Below, piece by piece: positions 8,187 through 16,737 of a DNA stretch of 21,790 bases; positions within the stretch are counted from its first letter, which is position 1, and the number at the start of each line of letters is the position of its first letter. This stretch comes from Chrysochromulina tobinii (lineage: Eukaryota; Haptophyta; Prymnesiales; Chrysochromulinaceae), in NCBI GenBank assembly GCA_001275005.1, contig JWZX01001706.1, positions 1 through 21,790 of the forward strand, given 5' to 3'. The notes under the pieces were generated by a model. That model searched no databases and was not told the origin of the DNA. It saw only the letters and a list, made by a program, of their open reading frames with translations. The translations under genes were made by a program, and so were the position numbers.

Positions 8187-8572
8187 AGCACTGCCAGACG
8201 AGCGGTCCGCGCGACGCACGCGCGCCGTCTATTATGGTGCGTGCCTTCGGAGGCACCATGCTTCGCCTCGCTTTCACCTCGCTTCGAAGCGCACGGCTCC
8301 TCACTACTGGGCAGTGGCATTACAGTGTGCATGGGCACGTTCAGGGTCAGATTGGCGCGGATGCGTACTAGGTGAGAGCCGCGACGACCGCGGCGCGGGC
8401 CGCGATGGCTAATAATGGGTTCATTCTTAGACTTTTCTTAGACCTGCCTCGATCGTTTAGACTTTGAGAAACGGCGTCACCCGGCATGTACACGCCGGTT
8501 TCGCGAGGACGCCCGTCACGCGAGTTCCTCAACCTCATCCACACACAACGCTAATTGCACTAATACCGTAGG
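8187..8572. other. Convergent intergenic region
   Basis: This gene-free stretch lies between two convergent stop codons and should hold both 3' UTRs. Three TTAGAC-type motifs occur at about 8427-8465 (CTTAGAC, CTTAGACC, TTTAGAC). No AATAAA was seen and no coding potential could be supported. Confidence 0.5.
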
Positions 8573-9151
8573 TCAGCAAAGCACCCTTCCGGGGAACATT
8601 TTAGCGGTGCCGCTGAGCTCGCCCGGGCAGTGTCGTACACTCTTCCCGAGGGACGTGAATTCGGTGCGATAGCCGGGCGGCGCTGGCCTCGTGGGCTGGC
8701 CGTAGGTGTTGAACCATTGTTTCATGTCGGTGACCCTTGGCGCGGGCAGCGAGTTGGGCGGCGGCGCGTGACCGCGCTTCTGGCAGTACTCCCAGTTGCT
8801 GAACGTGGGCAAATTCGTGTCCGGCCATATGGAGTCGTACAACTGCCCATTTTTGCTCCCGCGTGCAGCTGCAGCGGCTGCAGAGGGAACTGGCACTGGC
8901 GCAAACGACGACGTCGCGCGGAGTATATCCGGTGGCAGCTTGATGGTGTCCTGCAAAGTGTTGAACACCCCGCCTGTCGCCGCCTGCAGATCACGGACGG
9001 TCGCCTCGTCCATCTGGACGGCGAGCGGCCGCGGCGCAATGGAGCGCAGGAAGGTGAGGTTACCACCCGGGAACTTGCGCTGGAGCCCGGCGCCCTTCCA
9101 CTGGTTGCGGTTCATGATCGGTGGGTGCGAGAGCATGTTCGATGGCGCCAT
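8573..9151 (-). CDS. Conserved-looking hypothetical protein, 192 aa
   Basis: I do not recognise this protein. It starts at the ATG of 9149-9151 and its frame is closed upstream by a stop. It is rich in Pro, Asn, Trp and aromatic residues and has no membrane segment or signal peptide. The N-terminal half has a helix-prone segment (about 46-80) and an Ala-rich linker (about 90-97). The C-terminal half carries a run of Pro/aromatic motifs (SIWPDTNLPTF, NWEYCQKRGH, KQWFNTYGQP, PGYRTEF) of the kind seen in short proteins that bind microtubules or the axonemal lumen. It shares a 185-bp divergent promoter with the CCDC146 gene, which fits a flagellar role, but that is guilt by association only. Its codon use and GC resemble the neighbours, and the motif-rich sequence argues that the frame is real. 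Confidence 0.6.
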   Translation of the reverse strand: MAPSNMLSHPPIMNRNQWKGAGLQRKFPGGNLTFLRSIAPRPLAVQMDEATVRDLQAATGGVFNTLQDTIKLPPDILRATSSFAPVPVPSAAAAAARGSKNGQLYDSIWPDTNLPTFSNWEYCQKRGHAPPPNSLPAPRVTDMKQWFNTYGQPTRPAPPGYRTEFTSLGKSVRHCPGELSGTAKMFPGRVLC

Positions 9152-9336
9152 GGAGTCGTGGTGTCGTGGCTGGGCGGCGATGGCCCCGGCCTCTGCAACA
9201 GCGCAGGTCGACGCCTTCTCGTTCTACCCCTGATGTCTGTTACAGAGTTTCGCACGCGGTGCGCGAAACCTTGTTCCGCGTGATGAGTGGCCTCGCCGGG
9301 CGAAGTGCCTTGGCGCCCGTTGCGGCGCGACGTTGC
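9152..9336. promoter_or_regulatory. Divergent promoter between hypothetical and CCDC146 genes
   Basis: 185 bp between two head-to-head start codons. No TATA box or recognisable operator was seen. If the CCDC146 gene starts at the in-frame ATG of 9283 instead of 9337, the shared region shrinks to about 130 bp. Confidence 0.45.
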
Positions 9337-12223
9337 ATGGCGGAAACAGCAGATGTGCGCGCCGCCGCCGCCGCCTCTCGCTGCCCGCACCGAGCCGTGT
9401 GCGGCGTCGCGCCGCTGTCCCTTCGCCGCGGTGCTCGCGCACGCACCGACCCTCACCGCCAGCCGCGCGTGTTGCTGACGCCGTCCGCAGATCAAGCTGT
9501 CTCCGGCGTTTCAGTTCCTCGAGGAGCTGCAGTCGGCGGGGCGGCTGACATCGTCGCAGACGGAGCAGTACAAGAGCAAGTACACAAAGATCCACGACTG
9601 CGTGCTCAAGACCTACGAGAATGAAAAGAACCTGCTGCGCAAGGCCAAGCAGCTCAACGCCGACCTGAGCTCAGAGAAGGCGAAGCTTGAGAAGGCGGCG
9701 GCGGCGGCGGCGGAGGACTCGGAGACGATCGCCGCGCTGCGTGCCGAGGTGGCCAAGGGCGACAGCGAACTGGCGATGCGCGAGGAGCGTGAGCTCCTGC
9801 TGCAGCAGGAGCTGCACGACCTGCAAGGCGTGCGCAACGAGCTGCAAAATGAGGTGACGTCGACCAAGAAGAAGCAGATGGCGGAGCTGCAGCCGCGGAT
9901 CGACGAGGTGGAGGGGGCACTCGCGGAGGTGAAGCAGGAGCTCGACCGTCACAAGAGCGCGCTGAGTAAGCTGCAGGCGGAGCACGAGGCGCTCAAGGAG
10001 CGTGCGCTTGCGCTGCGCAACTCGAAGATGGAGACGGAGGCGGCGAAGAAGGAGCTCGAGGCGCTACTGCAAAAGGTGCGCAGCGAGCCGGAGAAGATGA
10101 AGAAGCAGGCGGACATCGCGGCGACGGCGGCGGCGACCAACCAGGGGACGATGGACAAGAGCGACCAAGAACTCAAGGAGTACGAGATTTCGCTCAACGA
10201 GCAGGCCAAGCGGCGGCGCGAGCTCGAGGAGAGCAAGATGGCCCTCGTGCTCGAGGCAGAGCGCCACCAGCGTGAGATCTTGGCGCGGCAGGCCAAGGCA
10301 GATGACATCAAGAAGGCGCTCGCGACGGCGCACGAGGAGGCGGCGCACGCCCTCGCCGAGCGCGCGCGCCTCGAGATGGAGCAGCGAGCCGTGATCGCCG
10401 ATCTGAAGCGCGCGCAGGACGCCCTTAGCAAGGAGTCGAAGCAGTACTCGAACAATCTGAAGCGGTGCAAGCGCGCGGAGGTGCAGCTGCAGACGTCGCA
10501 GGCGCAGGTGCCGTTCATGCAGCGGCAGGTGGACGAGGCCGCGCGCCAGTCGGCGCAGCTCAAGGAGGAGGGGCGCAAGCAGCGGAGTGTCGTCGATGAG
10601 CTCAAGCGCGAAGTCGACATCTTTATCAACTCCTTCCTAAAGCAGGAGGGCATCGAGCAGGGCAAGAAGGACTTTCTGTTGGCGCTGATGGAGCAGGTCA
10701 AGGTGCTCGAGGAGGAGCTTGCCGAGGAGTCCAAGTACGAGCAGCAGCAGCGCAAGGCGGTCGCACGCCTCACAGGCGAGCGTGAGGCGATGGCGCGAGA
10801 GGCGGCCAAGTCGGTGGCCGCCGCGCGCGCGACGCATGAGGAGCTCAAGGTGAAGGAGCTCGAGATCGTCGACCTGTCCAAGCGGCACGTCGAGATGGGC
10901 GCGAGGCTGCGCGAGTTCTCGAAGCTGTACGACGTCGTCAAGGCCGACCGCAACAAGTACGTCAACCAGATCACCGCGTCGGCGCAGGCGCTGAGCGAGA
11001 TGAAGGAGAAGATCAAGATCCTCCAGAACGAGGTCGAGATCCTGCGCAATGAGTCGGTGACCAAGGACAAGGCGCTCTCCAAGGAGCGGCTCGAGCACCA
11101 GCAGGCCTTCTCGACGCGCGACGCGCTGCGCGTCGAGCAGAACAAGCATGCCGCCGCCGAGAAGGAGAAGAAGGCGCTCGTGCAGCAGCTCGCAGCCGAG
11201 ACAGACAACCTGAACTCGCTGATCAACGGCATCGAGAAGGAGATGCTCAAGCTCAAGCGCCGGTACGAGAGCGCGGTCGAGGAGCGCAACTACACGGGCA
11301 TCCAGCTCATCGACCGGAACGACGAGCTATGCATCCTGTACGAAAAGTCGAATATGCAGCAGGCGGTGCTCAAAAAGGGCGAGGTGGCGATCCGATCTCG
11401 CGAGGAGGAGATTCGGATGCTTGACCTGCAGGTCGCCGAGCTCTGCCGAGAGATCGAGGTGACGCGGCGCAAGCTGCCGCGCGTGCCCGAGCTCGAGCAG
11501 GAGATTGTGCTGCTGCAGACCCAGCTCGAGGAGGAGCGGGCGCTCGCCGACCGGCTGAGCGCCGACCTCGAGGCGCCCGAGAACTCGAAGCGATGGCGCA
11601 AGCTCGAAGGCAAAGACCCCGAGCCGGAGGACCTGAACGCGAAGCTGCAGGTGCTCGAGGAGCGCGTGAACGACAAGAAGGAGCAGCTGCTCGAGAAGGA
11701 CCTCGTCCTCGAGGAGGTGAGCAACCTCGCCAACCGGCTACGCACGCAGGCGCTCGAGGGACGCGAGGACACTCTCGAACTCGCGAAGCGCGTCAACGAC
11801 TTCCAGGCACGCATCAAGGGCACCACGCGCCGCATGATGGCGACCGTGTCTGAGCTCTCGATGTACCAGGCGACTGCGATGAAGCTCACCCAGGAGAACG
11901 CGCTCAAGGACGAGCAGCTGCACACGATGAGTCGCAACCTCGAGCAGGGCGCCGCGCCCACCGAGGAGATGGAGCGCGAGTGGCAGCGGTATGAGGCCGA
12001 GCTCGACCGGCGCGTCTCCGATGCGTACGCCAAGAGCGTGCTGCAGGAGACGGCGCCCGCGCAGCTCACGCACACCACCGCCGAGCCGCGCCCGAATGCG
12101 TACATACCGGACGACATTGGCATCCCGAAGCCGTACGGCGCGCTCGCGCCCTTCAAGCCGACAGAGCTTGGCACGACGATGCGCCACATCCGAAAGCCCA
12201 ACCCGAGGGAGATCGAGCTGTGA
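9337..12223 (+). CDS. CCDC146: Coiled-coil protein CCDC146 / MBO2 homologue (two exons)
   Basis: Centriole- and axoneme-associated coiled-coil protein; the Chlamydomonas homologue MBO2 is needed for normal flagellar waveform and human CCDC146 for sperm flagella. Proposed structure: exon 1 9337-9354 (MAETAD), intron 9355-9490, exon 2 9491-12223, giving 916 aa, close to the human length of about 955. Almost the whole protein is heptad-rich coiled coil. Family signatures are the N-terminal SPAFQFLEEL, the mid-region KLYDVVKADRNKY, NYTGIQLIDRNDELCILYEK, and the C-terminal PNAYIPDD and PYGALAPFKP. The conserved N-terminal segment begins right after a CAG acceptor, with an in-frame TGA at 9476-9478 just upstream, so exon 2 cannot carry the true start. 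An in-frame alternative ATG lies at 9283. A GTG at 9602 would cut off conserved sequence. Confidence 0.9.
9355..9490 (+). other. Inferred GT-AG intron in the CCDC146 gene
   Basis: 136 bp beginning GTGCGC and ending CCGTCCGCAG, phase 0. It joins MAETAD to the conserved IKLSPAF segment, and its length is not a multiple of three. An in-frame TGA at 9476-9478 makes an intron (or a different upstream exon) necessary. The acceptor is better supported than the donor. Confidence 0.55.
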
Positions 12224-12327
12224 GAGCGCGACATCGTACTACCATCCCGTATCTTGGTACCGCGCGGCGCGCGCGCGATCCGGATTCCGGTGTGCGGTGG
12301 CTGCGGCCTGCGCGAACGTAGTACTCT

Positions 12328-12333
12328 AATAAA
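12328..12333 (+). terminator. Polyadenylation signal AATAAA downstream of CCDC146
   Basis: A canonical AATAAA lies about 105 bp after the CCDC146 stop, in the 183-bp convergent gap before the 3' end of the leftward glycosyltransferase gene. It stands in a locally A/T-richer patch. Confidence 0.5.
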
Positions 12334-12406
12334 CGATTCAACCGGGCGGCTAACCGGGTTTTGGTGGATCGCAAGAACCCGTGGATGATCCGGCTAATCT
12401 AATGTC

Positions 12407-14086
12407 CTATTTTCGTTCAATGTTGATTTGTTCGCCTGAAAACTTTGAATGTGTATCTGTGCCGGCGGCGGCGCGGAGTCGCTCCGTTGTGACACGCTTC
12501 GCCTTGTTCGGTCGGCGGCGCGGCGGCATGCTCCCGAGCCTCTGCCTGTCTTGGGCGCTCGTCGCCGGGCCCAACCGGACCGTTGTGGCTTGCGCGGCCC
12601 CTTCCTGCGCCCCTGCCTCGTCCACGACCACGTCTCCGCGCAAGGCGAGCTCGCGCAGCACGCCACCAATCGAGTTGGGGCTCGGCAGCGGCAGCGAGAG
12701 GCAGTCGCGCACGCAGCCGGGCGGGTCGCGCGCGCGTGCACCCGAGCGGCGCAACTCACGGCGCAACTCACCCACGAGGCCTTTGGTCGGATAGCCAGCG
12801 CGCTCAGGCGCCTTGCGCAGCACCTCGACGATGAGGTCGCGCAGCTCGGGCACGATCCATGGCCAGCCGCAGCAGGTAAAGTGCGCGGACGGGTCGACCG
12901 GGCACAGCTGCTCCTGCTCGGGGCAGGCGGCGCCGTCGGTGGCGCACGCGTTCCCGGCGATGCTCGCCGGGCACGGCAGGCGCGCCCACTGCCAATCCCC
13001 ATGGTGCATGTTGATGCCGGGTTGCTTGCACCGGTAGCAGCGCAGCCCGAGGTACGGCGTCGGGCGCGTGAGCTTCCATTTTGCGCGCACGGCCTGATAC
13101 TGCAACGCCCCCTTGATGCCGTGGACGAAGACCGCACGCGCACTCCAGTATGCGTCGTGCGCGGACCGCGTGCGCTCGATGATCCCCGCATCGTTGAAGT
13201 GGCCCGGGATGGGCACAATGGCCGCGGTGGCGTTGGCGGCGATGACAGCGCGGAACACGTTGAAGCCCATGCCCGCGTCCTCGTGGTGCCACATATGCGC
13301 CTCGTTCGGCTGTGCCGCGCACGTCTGCGGCACGCGGCACGGCACGCCTGCACTGTTGCGCTGCTTCGCGACCTTAACGAAGTCGTTGAACGCTGCATCG
13401 GCCGCGAGCAGCCCAGCCATGGCGCGGCTCATGCACACCATGCCGCCGCTCATGTACGGGTACGGACCCGCCGCGTGGGGGCACGGGGGATACGACTTAC
13501 CGCCGGGGAGCACACCGCCCAGCGCGATGTCGTCACCTGTCTTGCGCGCGGGCCCCCAGCCGCCGCCGCACGCCTGGAAGCGGTGGCCCACGTTCCAGCC
13601 ACGCCACTTTATGTGCCCGATGTAGGTGGCAGCATCCTTGCCGCGCGAACGCCGAATTTCTCCAAGCACGGCGTGCAAGCGGTCCACGTGCACGAGGGTG
13701 TCGTCGTCGGCCTTGCAGTAGAAATCGTAGCCCGGATGCATGCGCACCGCGCTCAACCAGAACGCAGCCGATTTCTCGGTCACCTTGCCAACGTGCGGCA
13801 GCCTCTCGCGGCCGTCAACAAACTGCAGGTCGCTCGCTTTGAGACCTTCCTCCTTGAGCAGCTCGGGCGGCTGAGGCTCTCGAACCTGCTGCTGCTGCCG
13901 GCGCAGCCGCCGGGCTGGCACATAGAATTCGTTGCCCAGGACGAACTTGACATCGAAGCCCGCGCCTGTCCGATTGAACAGTGCACGCCATTCACGCCAC
14001 TGCATGCGAAGGCGCGGGTTGAGCGGCGTGCTCATGACGCCCAAGAGGACGCGTAGATCGGAGCCAGCCGCGCGCGTGTCGAGCAT
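12407..14086 (-). CDS. GT31-type beta-1,3-glycosyltransferase (galactosyltransferase family)
   Basis: Likely Golgi-type enzyme transferring a sugar from a UDP-donor in beta-1,3 linkage; the exact donor and acceptor cannot be read. The 559-aa frame starts at the ATG of 14084-14086 and is closed upstream. GT31 motifs appear in order: RVLLGV plus RMQWREW near residues 12-33 (the RxxxRxTW region, altered), the metal-binding D127-D128-D129 in CKADDDT followed by HVDRL, PYMSGGMVCMSR at 210-221, and HHEDAGMG with E269-D270. A Cys-rich segment follows (C350, C353, C372, C381, C388, C395, C405, C406), then a basic tail of low conservation. No N-terminal membrane anchor is present, so the protein is either soluble or lacks an upstream exon. 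It is divergent from NEDD1. Confidence 0.82.
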   Translation of the reverse strand: MLDTRAAGSDLRVLLGVMSTPLNPRLRMQWREWRALFNRTGAGFDVKFVLGNEFYVPARRLRRQQQQVREPQPPELLKEEGLKASDLQFVDGRERLPHVGKVTEKSAAFWLSAVRMHPGYDFYCKADDDTLVHVDRLHAVLGEIRRSRGKDAATYIGHIKWRGWNVGHRFQACGGGWGPARKTGDDIALGGVLPGGKSYPPCPHAAGPYPYMSGGMVCMSRAMAGLLAADAAFNDFVKVAKQRNSAGVPCRVPQTCAAQPNEAHMWHHEDAGMGFNVFRAVIAANATAAIVPIPGHFNDAGIIERTRSAHDAYWSARAVFVHGIKGALQYQAVRAKWKLTRPTPYLGLRCYRCKQPGINMHHGDWQWARLPCPASIAGNACATDGAACPEQEQLCPVDPSAHFTCCGWPWIVPELRDLIVEVLRKAPERAGYPTKGLVGELRRELRRSGARARDPPGCVRDCLSLPLPSPNSIGGVLRELALRGDVVVDEAGAQEGAAQATTVRLGPATSAQDRQRLGSMPPRRRPNKAKRVTTERLRAAAGTDTHSKFSGEQINIERK

Positions 14087-14308
14087 AGGCGGCGACCGTT
14101 CACGTGCGCGTCAAATGGCCTTCGGCCAAGGACACACGAACACTGCCGGAGCGAAGCACAACGTGAGTCCGCATCGTCGCGATGGACAGATGGAGAGTAA
14201 GGGGGTAGATCAGCCTACCCCCTTAGTGGAGAGAGGCCGAACGTGAATGGCGCGAGAACATGGCCTGACAAGTTCTCTGTGAAGGTTCTCTACTTGGCGG
14301 GAAGCCCC
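14087..14308. promoter_or_regulatory. Divergent promoter and NEDD1 5' leader with short upstream ORFs
   Basis: 222 bp between the glycosyltransferase and NEDD1 starts. On the NEDD1 side it holds the hairpin at 14198-14225 and two upstream ATGs: 14247 opens an 11-codon ORF ending at 14282, and 14260 opens a two-codon ORF (ATG GCC TGA). Neither is in frame with NEDD1. A GTG at 14243 is in frame, but no ATG is until 14309. Confidence 0.5.
14198..14225. repeat. Perfect 11-bp inverted repeat (hairpin) in the NEDD1 leader
   Basis: TAAGGGGGTAG at 14198-14208 pairs perfectly with CTACCCCCTTA at 14215-14225 across a six-base loop. It lies 83 bp upstream of the chosen NEDD1 ATG. It could fold in the mRNA leader or act as a palindromic protein site. 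Confidence 0.85.
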
Positions 14309-16735
14309 ATGTCGGCAATCCCTCTCATCGCGACCGCGAGTGACGATGAGGTGAGCTTGTGGGAGGGCGGTGGTGGCGAGGAGCCGCTGGCGACATTCGA
14401 GCCGCACCTCGAGCCGATCACGGCGCTGCGCTGGACCTCCAACGACCGCGTGCTCGCCTCTGCGTCACATGATGGCACGATCGCCCTCTCCGAGCCGTCG
14501 GGCAAGCTCTTCCACACGCTCCAAGCGCAGCCGTCGTCCGGTGGTGCGTCCTCAGCAGTCGCGATCCACGCGATAACCTGGAGTCCGGGTTCGCGCTACC
14601 TCGCCGCCGGAGGGAGCGATGCGGTGGTGCGCATCTTCGATCTGCAGAAGCGCGCACAGGCGCTCGCGCTTCGCGGCCACCGTGCGGCGGTGCGAGGGCT
14701 CTCGTGGAGCCCGAGCGAGGTGTACGTGGCCTCTTCGAGCGATGCGGGCGAAATCATTGTGCATCGTGTGCAGGGCTCCGTCGCGGCCGTCGCCCGCATC
14801 GAGCATCCAGCGGCCGAAGGCATGGTGCGGCCCGGGCTCGGTGCCGTGCAGTGGGCGCCCTTCCACCCTTCGATGCTCGCGTGCGCGGCGGCCGACGGCG
14901 GAGTCGCCGTGTGGGAGGTGAAGCCGAACATGCCCGCCGGCCCGCCGCATCGGCTGTTTGCAGAGCATACGGAAGCGAGCACCGGCCTCCAGTGGTCACC
15001 TGTCAATCAGCACCTGCTCGCAAGCTGCTCGATGGACGCGACCATCTGCTTCTACGACGTGACCAAGCAGTGCGTCGTGCGCACGCTGCGCTCGCACCGC
15101 CCGCTCACCTGCCTCGCCTTCGCCTCGAGTGGTGTGCACCTCGCGCTCGGTTCGACCTCGGGCGAGCTCTTCATCTTCGACCTCCGATCCGACCGACCCA
15201 GCCCCTCATGGACTGTGCAGGCGCACACATCGACGGTGCGCGCGATCGCCTTCCAGCGCGCGAGCGGCGCCGCCGCGAGCGGCATGAGTGGTGGCGCCAC
15301 CCCGACGACTTCGGGCGGCGTAGCCACACCCTTCGGCGGCGCGTCGCACGCCGCTTCGCGAGGAGGCAGCGGCACCGGCTCGCCCCTACTGGGCACTACG
15401 CCCCCGCTGCTCGCGGCGCGGGAGGCGATGGCGCGGCAGGCTGCGGCAGCGGGCGGCCGCAGGCACGAGGAGGAAGAGGAGGAGGACGGGGAGGACGAGG
15501 CGGCGGAGGAGGAGGCGGACGAGGCGGAGGCAGAGGCAGAGGAGGAGGACGAGGAGGAGGCAAAGGCGAAGGCAGAGGAGCTCGGGGATGGCTACGACGA
15601 GGCCGGAGACGGCGATTCGGGACGTGCCGTGGCCGCAGCCACGGGCAGGTTTGCGAGCAGTGGAGGTGGGCCGGCCCATTCCCCAGCGCTGGGCCATGGC
15701 AGCGCGGGTAGCTTTGGCGTGCGGCCCAGCTGGCTGCCGTCGCGTCTGCTTGGCCAACCGGAGGGCTCGTCCTCAGCCTCGGAGATCGCAATCTCATCAT
15801 CAGCCTCGGAGATCGCAATCTCATCATCAGCCTCGGAGATCGCAATCTCATCATCAGCCTCGGAGTCGATGACGAGCCTCGCTGGTGCCGCGTACGTGGC
15901 GCCCGCCGCGGCCTCAGTCAGCACGGGCACCCGGCCTACGCCCGCCGCGGCCTCAGTCAGCACGGGCACCCGGCCTACGTCCGCTCCCGCCTCGCACGCT
16001 GCGGCCGCCCCGAGCACACGCCCCACGGCCACGCGCGCCCTCCTGGACAGTGCGCCGGCCAACGTGGCAGTGGCGGCGCCACCCAAAGCGCGCTCGGCGT
16101 GGGCGGTTGCGGACGCGCCGGCGCCGCTGGCTCGGCCGAACGCGTCGCCACGTGCGCCACCTCCGATGGTACCCGTCCACCCAGCGTCGTTAGCTCCCTC
16201 GCAGCCGTGCACCCCATCCCCAGCCCACGCAGCCTCGGAGATAGCAATCTCGTCCTCCGCAGCCTCGGAGATCGCAATCTCATCCACAGCCCACGCGGCC
16301 GCCCCATCGCTGCCGCCCGCTGCGCGCGGGCTGCTGCCACCTACGCTTCCCGCGTCGCTCGTCCCGACACTCGCCGTTGCTCAAGCAACCGCCGCGGCGG
16401 CCCTCTCCGCAGCGCCGCCCGCGCGAGGCCTCGGGACAGGCCACTGGTTGGGCTCCGGAGGCGGAGGTGGCACGGCGATGGCGCCGCTGCTATCCGAGCA
16501 ACTCGAGGGCGCCTTGTACGACCTGCGCGCTTCGGTCCAAGAGGACCTGCGCGCACTGCACCTCGAGATGCTTCGCGAGCTCGAGGCCCAGCGCCACGAG
16601 CTGCGTGAGATCGTGCTGCACGAGCGTCGCGAGTCCGCCGAATTGCGCCTCGAGGTGGAGCGGCTGCGGCAGGAGAATGCACGGCTACGCTCGCCGCTTG
16701 GCGGGTTAGCCGTCGGGCTCTTCGGGACCAGCTAG
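14309..16735 (+). CDS. NEDD1: NEDD1 homologue, WD40 gamma-tubulin ring complex recruiter
   Basis: Adaptor that brings gamma-tubulin ring complexes to centrosomes, spindles or other nucleation sites. From the ATG at 14309 it is 808 aa; an in-frame GTG at 14243 would add 22 residues. An N-terminal WD40 propeller fills about residues 1-320, with blade motifs such as ATASDDEVSLWE, LAAGGSDAVVRIFDL, SSDAGEIIVHRV, LASCSMDATICFYDV and LALGSTSGELFIFDL; their order and spacing match NEDD1. A disordered middle has an acidic Glu/Asp run (about 384-435) and in-frame repeats. The C-terminal coiled coil (about 724-802, ending VERLRQENARLRSPL) matches the gamma-tubulin-binding region of NEDD1, including the Glu/Arg-rich LRxENxRLR ending. 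It is longer than human NEDD1 (about 660 aa) because of the linker. The next gene starts 96 bp downstream on the same strand. Confidence 0.88.
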   Translation: MSAIPLIATASDDEVSLWEGGGGEEPLATFEPHLEPITALRWTSNDRVLASASHDGTIALSEPSGKLFHTLQAQPSSGGASSAVAIHAITWSPGSRYLAAGGSDAVVRIFDLQKRAQALALRGHRAAVRGLSWSPSEVYVASSSDAGEIIVHRVQGSVAAVARIEHPAAEGMVRPGLGAVQWAPFHPSMLACAAADGGVAVWEVKPNMPAGPPHRLFAEHTEASTGLQWSPVNQHLLASCSMDATICFYDVTKQCVVRTLRSHRPLTCLAFASSGVHLALGSTSGELFIFDLRSDRPSPSWTVQAHTSTVRAIAFQRASGAAASGMSGGATPTTSGGVATPFGGASHAASRGGSGTGSPLLGTTPPLLAAREAMARQAAAAGGRRHEEEEEEDGEDEAAEEEADEAEAEAEEEDEEEAKAKAEELGDGYDEAGDGDSGRAVAAATGRFASSGGGPAHSPALGHGSAGSFGVRPSWLPSRLLGQPEGSSSASEIAISSSASEIAISSSASEIAISSSASESMTSLAGAAYVAPAAASVSTGTRPTPAAASVSTGTRPTSAPASHAAAAPSTRPTATRALLDSAPANVAVAAPPKARSAWAVADAPAPLARPNASPRAPPPMVPVHPASLAPSQPCTPSPAHAASEIAISSSAASEIAISSTAHAAAPSLPPAARGLLPPTLPASLVPTLAVAQATAAAALSAAPPARGLGTGHWLGSGGGGGTAMAPLLSEQLEGALYDLRASVQEDLRALHLEMLRELEAQRHELREIVLHERRESAELRLEVERLRQENARLRSPLGGLAVGLFGTS
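15773..15865 (+). repeat. 27-bp tandem repeat in the NEDD1 linker, 3.4 copies
   Basis: The unit starts TCAGCCTCGGAGATCGCAAT and begins at 15773, 15800, 15827 and (partial) 15854. Copies are identical as read, and each encodes a nine-residue SASEIAISS block, in frame. Confidence 0.93.
15902..15979 (+). repeat. 39-bp tandem repeat in the NEDD1 linker, two copies
   Basis: Two identical 39-bp units (15902-15940, 15941-15979) encode PAAASVSTGTRPT twice. They follow the 27-bp array closely. Confidence 0.9.
16229..16290 (+). repeat. Dispersed second cluster of the SEIAISS repeat in NEDD1
   Basis: Two copies of AGCCTCGGAGAT(A/C)GCAATCT at 16231 and 16261, 30 bp apart, about 370 bp after the main array. 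They keep the same frame and encode ASEIAISS again. One silent difference (ATA for ATC) separates them from the array units. Confidence 0.88.
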
Positions 16736-16737
16736 GA

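Noticed and set aside
9949-11289. 446-codon Ser/Arg/Cys-rich minus-strand frame
   Set aside because: It is antisense to the CCDC146 coiled coil; its composition mirrors the Glu/Lys/Leu codons of that gene.
12449-14056. A 535-codon open frame on the plus strand
   Set aside because: It is antisense to the GT31 gene, His/Arg/Ala-rich without domains, and explained by high GC and codon bias of the real gene.
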